From assembly GCA_019636875.1 (NCBI GenBank), contig JAHBWR010000004.1:1-64000 (forward strand): a stretch of 64,000 bases of DNA. Reading direction: 5' to 3'. Position numbers and translations under genes: made by a program. Source of the DNA: Nitrospira sp. (GTDB lineage Bacteria; Nitrospirota; Nitrospiria; Nitrospirales; Nitrospiraceae). Numbering within the stretch: position 1 is the first letter of the stretch; every line of letters starts with the position of its first letter. Shown here one piece after another: positions 56,361 to 63,914 of this stretch. The notes under the pieces are model-generated. The model saw nothing but the letters and a program-made list of their open reading frames with translations. It did no database searches and was not told where the DNA came from.

Positions 56361-57452
56361 ATGAGTGAAGAGGGGAAGAAGACGCTCGACTCAACCGCTC
56401 GCCTGGCGACCCTCATTTTTTTGGTCGGCTTAGGCTATTTGCTCTTTGCCACGTTTCGTCCCTATTTCCCCGCGCTGATCTGGTCTGCCGTTCTCTCCTA
56501 CGGGCTCTATCCGCAGTATTGCAAAATCGTGAAGTGGACCGGTGACCGCCGCTCGCTGAGCGCGTTGGTTATGAGTATTGCAGTCACGGTCGGCGTGATC
56601 CTCCCTCTGGCGTACTTGTCCTTCCTGATCGGAAAAGAATTGGCACGGACCTACTTGACGGTCGTCTCAGCGTTGGAGCAGGGACCGGGAGTGATCGATC
56701 AATGGCGCGTCCATCCCTGGGCGACGGTGATCTTAGAGCAGCTTCAGGAATTCCAACGGATGACCGGCACCGATTTACGTGCTGTCTTAGTCGATAACTT
56801 GGCTCAACTTGGGAGTGCGCTCGTGGAACAATTGACCCAGGTTGCGAAGAATGTGCTGGTCGCCTTGATGGAGCTCAGCATCATCCTGCTCTGCACGTTT
56901 TACTTTTTTCGCGACGGCAAGCGCATGGTGGATTCATTGAGAGTTGTTCTACCCCTCGATGAACCGCATCAACGGTTGGTCGTCCAGCGATTCGGGGAAG
57001 TGGTGAGGGGCGCCGTCCTCGGCAACACGCTTGTGGCTGCACTCGAAGGCATCGTTGGTGGCTTCGCATTTTGGTTTGCCGGGATTCCGGTCCCTCTGCT
57101 GTGGGGTGCCGTGATGGGGATCTTGGCGTACTTGCCTCTCGTCGGAGCCGGGATCGTGTGGTTGCCGGTCGCCCTGTATTCATTCATCCAGGGCGATGTT
57201 GCAGCCGGGGTGATCCTTTGCGTCTCAGGAGTCATCATCGCGGTCCTCGATTATGTAGTTCGGACCATCGTCGTCGGCGAAGCCTCGAAGTTACACACGA
57301 TGTTGACGTTCTTTGCGGTCTTAGGTGGCATCCAGTTCTTCGGATTAGTGGGCATCGTGGCCGGCCCTCTCGTCGTTGCCATCAGTTTTGCCCTCCTGGA
57401 CAGCTATCGAACGCAACGGGCCGGTGTGGTGTTCGGACACGTCGAGTCATGA
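56361..57452 (+). CDS. AI-2E family transporter-like membrane protein
   Basis: 363 aa with about eight membrane segments, including LFATFRPYFPALIWSAVLSYGLYP, FWFAGIPVPLLWGAVMGILAYLPLVGAGIVWLP (in parts) and the C-terminal GGIQFFGLVGIVAGPLVVA. The GxxxGPxxxAL-type end is diagnostic for the UPF0118/AI-2E family, whose members export various solutes, e.g. AI-2 or Na+. Translationally coupled (ATGA) to the next membrane protein. The substrate is unknown. Confidence 0.88.
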   Translation: MSEEGKKTLDSTARLATLIFLVGLGYLLFATFRPYFPALIWSAVLSYGLYPQYCKIVKWTGDRRSLSALVMSIAVTVGVILPLAYLSFLIGKELARTYLTVVSALEQGPGVIDQWRVHPWATVILEQLQEFQRMTGTDLRAVLVDNLAQLGSALVEQLTQVAKNVLVALMELSIILLCTFYFFRDGKRMVDSLRVVLPLDEPHQRLVVQRFGEVVRGAVLGNTLVAALEGIVGGFAFWFAGIPVPLLWGAVMGILAYLPLVGAGIVWLPVALYSFIQGDVAAGVILCVSGVIIAVLDYVVRTIVVGEASKLHTMLTFFAVLGGIQFFGLVGIVAGPLVVAISFALLDSYRTQRAGVVFGHVES

Positions 57453-58318
57453 TCCTATTGTGGCGCCAGTGGGCCGGTCATGCCTGGGGATTCTTCCGAT
57501 CCGTCGCGGAGAAGTTCTTGGCGGACAACGGGTTCTTTCTCACGAGCGCTCTCGCCTTTAACCTGCTTCTGTATTTCGTCCCGCTGTCGCTCTTGATGGT
57601 TTCGATGCTCGGGTACACGGTGCTGGATTCTGAGCGCGCGATGAACGAAGTCCGTTCGGTGTTGCGCGCCTTTCTTCCTCAGTCCCAGCAGGCGCTGGCG
57701 GAAAACTTGGCGGCGGTTGTCACCGGCCGCGGGCTGCTGGGCCTTGTCGGGGTCGTTTCGTTTATCGTATTCAGCAGTTTTCTCTTCGGGTCGGTCCGGA
57801 TCGTACTCAATCAGGTATTTCGTGCGCAGCAGACCCGCACGTTCATCAGGGGGATGGGGATTGATCTGCTCATCACCCTGCTGGTGGCCGTGTTGCTGCT
57901 TGTCGTCGTGGTCAACACGTCGTTCGTGGCGATCGCATGGACGGCCGCAGAGGGCTACCCATCATTGACGCCGGTGTTCATCCCTGCATTGACGGTGCTG
58001 GACCGAGTGCTCGGATTTGTTGGGACGGTCACGCTGTTCTACGTGTTGTATCGTGTGGCTCCCGCCGTTACGCTGCGCTCGGAAGCGCTGCTGGTTGGTG
58101 CCTTGAGCGCGACGTTGTTGTTCCAGTTGGCACGCTGGGGATTTGCCTGGTATGTCTCCATGGCCCAAGAGTCCCTCGTGTTGTACGGCACCCTGGGTGG
58201 CCTGATGTTCTTCTTCATGTGGCTCTACTATGCCTCTCTCGTCTTTATTCTTGGAGCCGAGGTTGCGTGGTTCTGGACCATGCGACTGGATACGCATAAA
58301 AAGATCTCGCCTGCATGA
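57449..58318 (+). CDS. YihY/BrkB-family inner-membrane protein
   Basis: 289 aa from the ATG at 57449 overlapping the AI-2E-type stop. Six predicted membrane helices; conserved ADNGFFLTSALAFNLLLYFVPLSLLMVSMLGY (in parts), GLVGVVSFIVFSSFLFGSVRIVLNQVF (in parts), LYGTLGGLMFFFMWLYYASLVFILGAEVAW (in parts). The family was once annotated ribonuclease BN in error; it is probably a membrane transport or assembly protein. Function unknown here. Confidence 0.87.
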   Translation: MILLWRQWAGHAWGFFRSVAEKFLADNGFFLTSALAFNLLLYFVPLSLLMVSMLGYTVLDSERAMNEVRSVLRAFLPQSQQALAENLAAVVTGRGLLGLVGVVSFIVFSSFLFGSVRIVLNQVFRAQQTRTFIRGMGIDLLITLLVAVLLLVVVVNTSFVAIAWTAAEGYPSLTPVFIPALTVLDRVLGFVGTVTLFYVLYRVAPAVTLRSEALLVGALSATLLFQLARWGFAWYVSMAQESLVLYGTLGGLMFFFMWLYYASLVFILGAEVAWFWTMRLDTHKKISPA

Positions 58319-58399
58319 TTTCCGACTGTGACCGGGGTTTCACAGAGCCTGAGCTGATCTACAATTAATACGGTACGTGCAGGTGGTGGAGCTTTAGGA

Positions 58400-58681
58400 T
58401 TATGGCATGTCACGGACGCGCCGTTCCAAGGCAGCAATCCGCTTTCGTTCCTCTTCCAAGGTCGCGAGCAGCGCGCGTGTTTCGCGCGTGTGGCGCCAGC
58501 GTGTTCCCAATGAGGCGAGGGCACTGAGTGCAGCGCCAATGGCGGTCGATGAGAGAATCACCAGAACCAATGAGGTTTCGTACTCCCAGATGAGAAACTG
58601 AACCGTGACGGGAAAGGTATTTTGTAAGGCAAACACCGCGATGAGAATCGCTAATCCGAGTGCCACAAATAGCGAAGTCAT
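58400..58681 (-). CDS. LapA-domain (DUF1049) small membrane protein
   Basis: 93 aa. Two membrane helices (LFVALGLAILIAVFALQN and LVLVILSSTAIGAALSALASL) joined by TFPVTVQFLIWEYETSL, the LapA domain, then a coiled C-terminal tail (RALLATLEEERKRIAALERRV in parts). LapA/LapB proteins assist lipopolysaccharide assembly in proteobacteria; whether this is so here is not known. Converges with the BrkB-type gene 80 bases away. Confidence 0.82.
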   Translation of the reverse strand: MTSLFVALGLAILIAVFALQNTFPVTVQFLIWEYETSLVLVILSSTAIGAALSALASLGTRWRHTRETRALLATLEEERKRIAALERRVRDMP

Positions 58682-59069
58682 AGAGTTCTACCCTCGTAAA
58701 TCGGCCTAGGCTAACTTCCGGGCCAACCGTTTGAAATGCGTCACCCTGCTGACACCAGTTCTAGCAGCTGGCCTGCCAATATTGCCCGAGTGATGGACGG
58801 TACGCAAGTTGTCTCACCCCGGGTGATGGGTCAAGAGGGTCCATAAAAATGCTGCATTTTCCCACAATGTGAACGTATATCCTGCCCCAAATAGCTACAG
58901 GCGTGTCGAAGCGTTTATGGTTGATATGACCTCGAATGTGACGATCCCGGAAGTGACATTCCTTCACCAACTGTTTCGTAGCGATGACCTTGGTGGGGCT
59001 ATGGGGACCACGGCCAAGTGGTTTGTGTGGCTGATGGATAAAACTCGAGTAACGGCAATGGACAGAAGC

Positions 59070-59098
59070 TTGACGTAAGCAAGTAGGAATGCTAAATT
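59070..59098 (+). promoter_or_regulatory. Sigma-70-type promoter of the YtxH/DUF4398/OmpA block
   Basis: TTGACG (59070-59075), 17 bases, TAAATT (59093-59098). Transcription would begin near 59105, about 90 bases before the YtxH start, and could run on through the DUF4398 and OmpA genes. Confidence 0.55.
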
Positions 59099-59116
59099 AA
59101 GGAAAAAGTGACCAGA

Positions 59117-59150
59117 CAGTCATATATGGTCTTAGGGTCGAATATGACTG
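59117..59150 (+). promoter_or_regulatory. Inverted repeat in the leader of the YtxH gene
   Basis: CAGTCATAT (59117-59125) and ATATGACTG (59142-59150) are perfect inverted copies 16 bases apart, 12-45 bases after the predicted transcription start. It could be an operator or a leader hairpin. The half-site ATGACTGG resembles ATGACCGG beside the promoter at 61332. Confidence 0.45.
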
Positions 59151-59194
59151 GATAGGCGGATTAGTCATTCATACAGTTGAAAGGGAGGTGCATT

Positions 59195-59425
59195 ATGGCG
59201 AATGGAGGATGTGGATTAATGGGGTTAGGGTTGTCGTTCATGATGGGGTCCTTAATTGGTGGCGCCGGCGGGTTACTCTATGCTCCACAGTCAGGAGTTC
59301 GAACTCGTGGTCGGATCGCTGAGTTAGCAGAGAATGTCCGAGATGAGGCAGGAACTGTGACGGAGGAGGCGACCGAAAAGTTCCACCAAGCCATTGTGCG
59401 AGGCCGCCGTCTCGTCAGGGGATAA
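59195..59425 (+). CDS. YtxH-like small membrane protein (76 aa)
   Basis: ATG at 59195 behind AAAGGGAGGT. Glycine-rich membrane segment (GLGLSFMMGSLIGGAGGLLYAPQSG) in parts at 10-34, then RTRGRIAELAENVRDEAG and a TEEATEKFHQAI helix. Closest in the window to the protein at 62119, which has the same YAPQSGxRTR, VRDxAG, TEKF and GR elements. A stress-linked small envelope protein by family; no biochemical role known. Confidence 0.85.
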   Translation: MANGGCGLMGLGLSFMMGSLIGGAGGLLYAPQSGVRTRGRIAELAENVRDEAGTVTEEATEKFHQAIVRGRRLVRG

Positions 59426-59494
59426 GTGGCTCACAAAACTACGTGGAGTCACGTTTGTGGGGGAGTAATCACACAAGATGAAAAGGAGTTCCCT

Positions 59495-59881
59495 ATGAGG
59501 AAGGTTATTGGACCGACATTGTTGCTTGCACTGTCTTTCATTGCGATCGGCTGCGCATCGAGTGTGAAGCCGGTCACCCCGGCGGAGCTGGCAGAAACCG
59601 AAGCGACGATCCGGAGTGCTGAATCGGCCGGCGCGTTTGATCGCGCTCCGGATCTGTTGCAGAAATCCAGGCAGGCACTAGGTGCAGCCCAACAGGCTTC
59701 AGGGAAGGGTGATCACGCGGTGGCACGCGAGCGGCTTCTTGAAACGACCAGCTACGCCGAAGCGGCGCGCGCTCGGGCTGAGGCCGAACAGAAGAAAGGT
59801 GAGTCCTCCATGCTGCGGCAGCAAGCGGACGAATTGGAGGCCAAAGCCACACAACTCAAGAAGCAGCTCCAGAACCCATAG
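59495..59881 (+). CDS. DUF4398-domain lipoprotein (128 aa)
   Basis: ATG at 59495 behind AAAAGGAG. Lipoprotein signal LLLALSFIAIGC, Cys19 lipidated. The mature part is almost entirely helical: AELAETEATIRSAESAGAFDRAPDLLQKSRQALGAAQQ (in parts) is the DUF4398 helix pair, followed by a coiled coil (LRQQADELEAKATQLKKQL in parts). Alanine-rich heptads suggest oligomerisation in the periplasm. The next gene carries the same domain joined to OmpA, so the two may interact. Confidence 0.8.
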   Translation: MRKVIGPTLLLALSFIAIGCASSVKPVTPAELAETEATIRSAESAGAFDRAPDLLQKSRQALGAAQQASGKGDHAVARERLLETTSYAEAARARAEAEQKKGESSMLRQQADELEAKATQLKKQLQNP

Positions 59882-59936
59882 GCTGAGTCTGCGATGAAGA
59901 CGGAGGAACGAATAACCGAAAAAAGGAGATGCGATT

Positions 59937-61028
59937 ATGCACCATAGAATTTGGGGTGTGAGCAGTGCTCTCTTGGGCGTACTGACGATCGCGGCCTGTG
60001 CGACACCGCCTTCGCCGCCACAACAGTTGCTTGATGCACGACTGGCTCTCCAGGATGCCAAGGCTGCGAATGCGGACACGCGCGCAACACGTTCTTACGA
60101 CTCTGCAGCAGCCAACCTGGATATCGCCAACAAGTCCTGGGATAAAGATCATGATGAGGCGGCTATTCTTCACCAGGCACGGTTGGCGGAGGCGGAGGCG
60201 AGGAAAGCCCAGTATGCAGCAGAAACTCAGGCAGCCGAGGAAACCATCCGTCGTGAAACGAATCGGAAGAATCGGCATGAATTGGCGTTGCGTGATGCCG
60301 AGCTGCTCCTGATCAGGCAAAAAGGACAGGAAGCGGAGCTTGAACGGATGAAGGCTCTGTCCAGAGAACAGGAGCGAGCCCTGCTTGCTGCCAAAGAAAA
60401 GCTTGCTGCTGAGCGGGCGCTCGCGGAGCAGGAGGTCGCACGACTTCGCGAGGAACAGGAAAAACTTGCATTAGCGGGTGAACAGGCCCGGGCAGCGGAG
60501 GAGGCGGCACGACTTCGTGACGAACAGGACAAGCTTGCAGCACTGGCGGCTGAGCAAGCCCGTGCGGAACAGGCGGAACGTGAGCTCGCACGGCTTCGTG
60601 AGGAGAATGAACAATCGCGGGCGGAGTTGACGGCTACATTGTCCCGTCTGGCGAAGGTGCGGGAGGACGCCCGTGGAGTGATCGTGACGTTGCCTGGGAA
60701 CATCTATTTCAACTTTAACAAGGCGGACGTGAAGCCGGCGATGCAACTACAGCTGACAAAGATTGCAAAAGCTCTGGCTGCCGTGCCGAACCAAACTCTG
60801 CTGATTGAGGGCCATACGGATTCGATTGGGTCGAACGAGTACAACCTGTCCCTCTCTGAGTCGCGTGCGCAATCGGTTCAAAAGATTCTTCTCGACGGAG
60901 GGATTGCAGCAGAACGGATGGAAATCAAGGGGTATGGGGAAAGTAAACCGATCGCGGACAATGCCACGCCATCCGGTCAGGCCCAGAATCGACGGGTGGA
61001 GATCGTGCTGGTGCCGACAAAACAGTGA
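59937..61028 (+). CDS. DUF4398-OmpA lipoprotein with long coiled coil
   Basis: 363 aa. Lipoprotein signal with lipobox TIAAC near residue 22. Residues 27-100 are DUF4398-like helices; 100-235 a highly charged coiled coil rich in Ala/Glu/Arg with repeated ARLREEQEKLAL-type units; about 245-363 an OmpA peptidoglycan-binding domain (NFNKADVKP, LLIEGHTDSIGSNEYN, LSESRAQSV, NRRVEIVL). The coiled coil could span the periplasm from the outer membrane to the cell wall. Two copies of ARLRxEQxKLAxL-like units hint at internal duplication. Confidence 0.9.
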   Translation: MHHRIWGVSSALLGVLTIAACATPPSPPQQLLDARLALQDAKAANADTRATRSYDSAAANLDIANKSWDKDHDEAAILHQARLAEAEARKAQYAAETQAAEETIRRETNRKNRHELALRDAELLLIRQKGQEAELERMKALSREQERALLAAKEKLAAERALAEQEVARLREEQEKLALAGEQARAAEEAARLRDEQDKLAALAAEQARAEQAERELARLREENEQSRAELTATLSRLAKVREDARGVIVTLPGNIYFNFNKADVKPAMQLQLTKIAKALAAVPNQTLLIEGHTDSIGSNEYNLSLSESRAQSVQKILLDGGIAAERMEIKGYGESKPIADNATPSGQAQNRRVEIVLVPTKQ

Positions 61029-61331
61029 GTGTTCGATGCTCAGAACGGTCGAACCAAGAGTTCTGGCGCTCGACACAATCCGAAGTGGCGTGAAGAGCGC
61101 TGAGGAGGAACTGGTGAACCGAACACGTTTCAATCTAGGGGCGCCCTAGTCGGGTAGCAATGTGGTCGCCACCAGCTCGATGTCAGGTCGGTAGTCTGGT
61201 GGCGATCCGAGAAACGCCGTTATTTGGTGCATGGCGAATGTGCTTTGTAGACCCCTGCCGAAGGCTGTCCTGCCTGGCTGGGAACGTGATTCACACCTTT
61301 TTCAAGTACCTTGATTATGTGGGTGAATGGC

Positions 61332-61361
61332 TTGACAGGAGATAAAGCCGAGCGGTATATT
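61332..61361 (+). promoter_or_regulatory. Strong sigma-70-type promoter of the PilZ-like gene
   Basis: TTGACA (61332-61337), 18 bases, TATATT (61356-61361): a perfect -35 and a near-perfect -10. The start would fall near 61368, just ahead of the inverted repeat at 61373, giving a leader of about 58 bases. Confidence 0.65.
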
Positions 61362-61372
61362 ATGACCGGTAA

Positions 61373-61402
61373 GTCACTTATGGATATAAAGTCATAAGTG
61401 AC
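61373..61402 (+). promoter_or_regulatory. Perfect inverted repeat just downstream of the PilZ-gene promoter
   Basis: GTCACTTATG (61373-61382) and CATAAGTGAC (61393-61402) with a ten-base spacer. Centred about 20 bases after the predicted start, it is placed as an operator for a dimeric repressor or as a leader hairpin. No adjacent regulator gene. Confidence 0.6.
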
Positions 61403-61425
61403 CTGTTTTGCTGGAGGTGGTTCAA

Positions 61426-61908
61426 GTGTTGACGGCGATAGTCGGGACAAGCGGCGGTCAGCAGGAGAGGCGATCTGGTGATCGTCGAAAGTCGGAAGAA
61501 AGGATAGCTGGTGGATCAGGTGTCAACCCGGTGCTGCCGGATAGTCTGAAGAGGAGCAGATCCTCCGTGAACGCAGAAAGCCATCGCGAGGAAGGAAAGC
61601 ACCATCGGAAGCTTTTGGTGTGGGACCAGGATGGGAACTGTCGCGAGGGAAAAACGCCATGCGTCGGAAATACCACGATGTTTGTTGAATCGACCTGGCT
61701 GGGGCCCATTGGTTCAGGCATCACGATCAGCTTCGTTCCTGGCGAAGAAGATGCTGTGGGGCAAGAGCTCGCCCGCGGGATGGTCGTGTGGCACTGTCCG
61801 CGGGACGACGAATTTGGGAATCAAGCGGGATTTGGCATTCTCTTCCAGCGGGAGTGGATGCAATCATCTGGTCCAGACAGCGCAATCGGCCGGAAGGAGG
61901 GGGCATGA
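61426..61908 (+). CDS. PilZ-like domain protein
   Basis: 160 aa from GTG 61426, eight bases behind GGAGGT; a TTG at 61408 would place that site inside the gene. After a low-complexity head, RRSGDRRKSEER provides an RxxxR-like start, and from about 85 a six-strand barrel is suggested by TTMFVESTWLGPIGSGITISFVPG (in parts), GMVVWHCPRDD and GFGILF. The second half of the c-di-GMP motif ([D/N]xSxxG) is only approximate here (VESTWLG), so it may have lost nucleotide binding. Confidence 0.55.
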   Translation: MLTAIVGTSGGQQERRSGDRRKSEERIAGGSGVNPVLPDSLKRSRSSVNAESHREEGKHHRKLLVWDQDGNCREGKTPCVGNTTMFVESTWLGPIGSGITISFVPGEEDAVGQELARGMVVWHCPRDDEFGNQAGFGILFQREWMQSSGPDSAIGRKEGA

Positions 61909-62075
61909 GGACGATACGCGGACCTGTCGCGGCCGTCAGACGTCAGGAGGGTAGAATCGGTCGTGCATGGCGAAGAGTCTCCAAGTCGGCCACCCCAATG
62001 ATTATGAAGCGAGGAGCGTCGTCTCACGAGGATCTCATCCGGTGTGTCACGGTAACGACAGGCAACAAGGGGTGA
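61905..62075 (+). CDS. Possible small basic protein (56 aa), uncertain
   Basis: The ATG at 61905 overlaps the PilZ-like stop and has a strong GGAAGGAGGGGG directly before it. The product is basic (about 11 Arg or Lys in the first 35 residues), with no signal, membrane helix or recognised motif. The ribosome-site-like purine run is also coding sequence of the upstream gene, so it may be chance. Confidence 0.25.
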   Translation: MRTIRGPVAAVRRQEGRIGRAWRRVSKSATPMIMKRGASSHEDLIRCVTVTTGNKG

Positions 62076-62118
62076 GATCAGTCACGATCACATTTTTCAC
62101 ACAAGGAAAGGGAGGTAC

Positions 62119-62418
62119 ATGATGGAAAACGGACGGTATGGATCGATGGGGTTGCTGTTGACATTTATGGCGGGGTGCGTGGTCGGCGGGACTGCAGGGT
62201 TGCTATATGCTCCTCAATCAGGAACTCGAACCCGCCGTCGAATCGCGGATTTCGCGGAGGATGTTCGGGATAAGGCGGGAGACGTCACCGAGCAAGCGAC
62301 CGAAAAGTTTCAGCAAGCCACGGAGCAAGCGACGGAGAAGTTCCAGCAGGCAACCGAACAAGCAACGGAGAAATTCCAAAAGGCTATTGAACGGGGTCGC
62401 AACCTTATCAACGTATGA
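62119..62418 (+). CDS. YtxH-like protein with tandem 11-residue repeats (99 aa)
   Basis: ATG at 62119 (a second ATG follows at once) behind AAAGGGAGGT. Membrane segment LLLTFMAGCVVGGTAGLLYA at about 11-30, then PQSGTRTRRRIADFAEDVRD in parts. The tail contains three successive copies of TEQATEKFQQA (about 57-89) and ends KAIERGRNLINV. Eleven-residue repeats are compatible with a long amphipathic helix as in LEA-type or apolipoprotein-like proteins. The paralogue at 59195 has a single TEEATEKFHQA unit. Confidence 0.85.
   Translation: MMENGRYGSMGLLLTFMAGCVVGGTAGLLYAPQSGTRTRRRIADFAEDVRDKAGDVTEQATEKFQQATEQATEKFQQATEQATEKFQKAIERGRNLINV
62287..62385 (+). repeat. Three tandem 33-base repeats inside the YtxH-like gene
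   Basis: Three in-frame 33-base units, each coding for an 11-residue T-E-Q-A-T-E-K-F-Q-x-A block. They differ mostly at third codon positions (for example GAGCAAGCG, GAGCAAGCG, GAACAAGCA), so the duplication has been kept at protein level. Confidence 0.85.
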
Positions 62419-62485
62419 GTTCGGTATTGAAAGGTGACGCTCTCTTGGCAAGTGGATCGGTCAAGAGTTCGAAGGAGGACGGCTT

Positions 62486-62725
62486 ATGAGATGCCAACGT
62501 TGCAGGGGGTGCTTAATTCGGGATTCTTTCGAAGACCTGCGGGATGACACCGGACATCTCCAATTTGAAGGGTGGCGCTGTATTAATTGCGGCGAAGTCG
62601 TCGACCCCGTGGTGCTCACGCACCGGACGGCTGTTCCCCCCAAACCCTATCGAGGGCAAACGAGGGATCGCCGTACATGGGAACGAATCGTGCCGGGCAC
62701 CTTTGAACGTTGTTCGGCGGCGTGA
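62486..62725 (+). CDS. Small zinc-ribbon protein (79 aa)
   Basis: ATG at 62486 behind AAGGAGGA. Two Cys pairs, CQRC(RGC) at 3-8 and CINC at about 32-35, enclose DSFEDLRDDTGHLQFEGWR, forming a zinc ribbon of the kind seen in many small environmental proteins. The C-terminal half (PPKPYRGQTRDRRTWERIVPG in parts) is basic and could bind nucleic acid. No function assigned. Confidence 0.6.
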   Translation: MRCQRCRGCLIRDSFEDLRDDTGHLQFEGWRCINCGEVVDPVVLTHRTAVPPKPYRGQTRDRRTWERIVPGTFERCSAA

Positions 62726-62837
62726 GCCTGCGGTGCGGGGTCGTGAGGTTTTGACAACGGAAGTCAGCAACCATACTGCGAGGTAAACGAAGAAGGCTTA
62801 GAATTCAACGGCGGTTGCGAGCGAAAGGAGGGAACGA

Positions 62838-63812
62838 ATGACCATCCCAACTCCAGAAAAATGGAAGATGCGAAAGGATGTGGATGTCATTCCTCACCTC
62901 TGGTCGATTGTCTTGGCCGGTGGAGAGGGAACGAGGTTGGCTCCGATGATCAAACAGTGGCTCGGAGAGGATCGTCCGAAACAATATTGCACCTTTACCG
63001 GAACAAGATCCATGCTGCAACACACGGTGGATCGGGCGGACATCCTCGCGGATCCAGCGCAGAGGGTAACCGTTGTCGGTTCGAGTCAGGAAGAGACTGC
63101 ACGTGGTCAATTGCATGATCGAGGTGGGGTTCTTGTGGTGCAACCAGCTAATCGTGATACCGCACCGGGAGTTTTTCTGCCTCTCACCTATGTTCGAGCT
63201 GCCGATCCTGAGGCGACGGTCGTGATCTATCCATCCGACCACTTCGTCCACCCCGAGGCGCAATTGGTTGAGGCGGTCAGACATGCCGTCCGTGCGATCG
63301 ATTTGCTGGAGGATCGGTTGATTCTCTTGGGCATCCAACCCGATGGAATCGATCTCGATTATGGGTATATTCAGCTGGATCGGTATGTGGGAGGGTACGG
63401 ACCCCATTCCCTATGGCACGTGGGGCGGTTTGTTGAGAAACCGAAACGACAGCTGGCCAAGTCCTTGGTGGAGGGACAGGTGCTTTGGAATACGATGATC
63501 ATCGTGGCAAAGGTCAACACCCTCTGGAAACTGGGAACCAAAGTCTTGCCGTCGATGATGAACCTGTTTGAAACCCTCCTGCCGACCGTCGGTGGGGCGA
63601 AGGAAGCGCAGGTGCTGAAACAGCTCTATGAAGTGATGCCGAAACAGAACTTCTCGATGGATTTTCTCGAGCATGTGTTCAACAAGGCGTCGGTACTGGA
63701 TGTCAAGAACGTGCTCTGGTGTGATTGGGGGAGACCGAAACGGATTGCTCAAGGCCTCCGTAAAATTGGGAAGGTTCCAGCCTTTCCGGCCGAAGTTGTG
63801 GGGGTTGCATAA
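62838..63812 (+). CDS. Mannose-1-phosphate guanylyltransferase-like nucleotidyltransferase
   Basis: 324 aa. The nucleotide loop is SIVLAGGEGTRLAPM at about 24-38, with the activating Lys in DRPKQYC near 52-57, as in ManC/RfbM. VIYPSDHFVHPE and HVGRFVEKPKRQLA match sugar-nucleotide binding strands. The C-terminal cupin isomerase domain of bifunctional ManC (about 470 aa) is absent, so only guanylyltransferase activity is expected. GDP-mannose could serve glycan or mannosylated-solute synthesis. ATG follows AAAGGAGGG. Confidence 0.8.
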   Translation: MTIPTPEKWKMRKDVDVIPHLWSIVLAGGEGTRLAPMIKQWLGEDRPKQYCTFTGTRSMLQHTVDRADILADPAQRVTVVGSSQEETARGQLHDRGGVLVVQPANRDTAPGVFLPLTYVRAADPEATVVIYPSDHFVHPEAQLVEAVRHAVRAIDLLEDRLILLGIQPDGIDLDYGYIQLDRYVGGYGPHSLWHVGRFVEKPKRQLAKSLVEGQVLWNTMIIVAKVNTLWKLGTKVLPSMMNLFETLLPTVGGAKEAQVLKQLYEVMPKQNFSMDFLEHVFNKASVLDVKNVLWCDWGRPKRIAQGLRKIGKVPAFPAEVVGVA

Positions 63813-63914
63813 GGGGGCATTGAACGTGAAAAATGAGGCCGTTCAGGAGACGACCTCCCCCTCGATCTCTCGGTGCAACATGAATCGCAATGCATGGATG
63901 CTAAGGAGGAATGA

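Larger units (their letters stand above)
58682..59194. other. Intergenic region with palindromes and a promoter, upstream of a YtxH gene
   Basis: About 510 bases with no firm gene. A 53-codon frame at 58917-59078 lacks a ribosome site. It contains palindromes TCACCC-C-GGGTGA (58814-58826) and AAAATGC-T-GCATTTT (58846-58860), a sigma-70 promoter at 59070-59098 and an inverted repeat at 59117-59150. Confidence 0.5.
61029..61425. other. Intergenic region upstream of the PilZ-like gene
   Basis: About 400 bases. Bases 61029-61330 show no gene or structure that I can support; the last 100 bases hold a strong promoter and a perfect inverted repeat. Confidence 0.5.

Noticed and set aside
57071-57448. 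Upstream extension of the BrkB-type gene
   Set aside because: This part is out-of-frame sequence of the AI-2E-type gene and is low-complexity Arg/Ser; the ATG at 57449 overlapping the previous stop is the natural start.
58917-59078. 53-codon open frame
   Set aside because: No ribosome site, no motif, and a promoter box overlaps its end.
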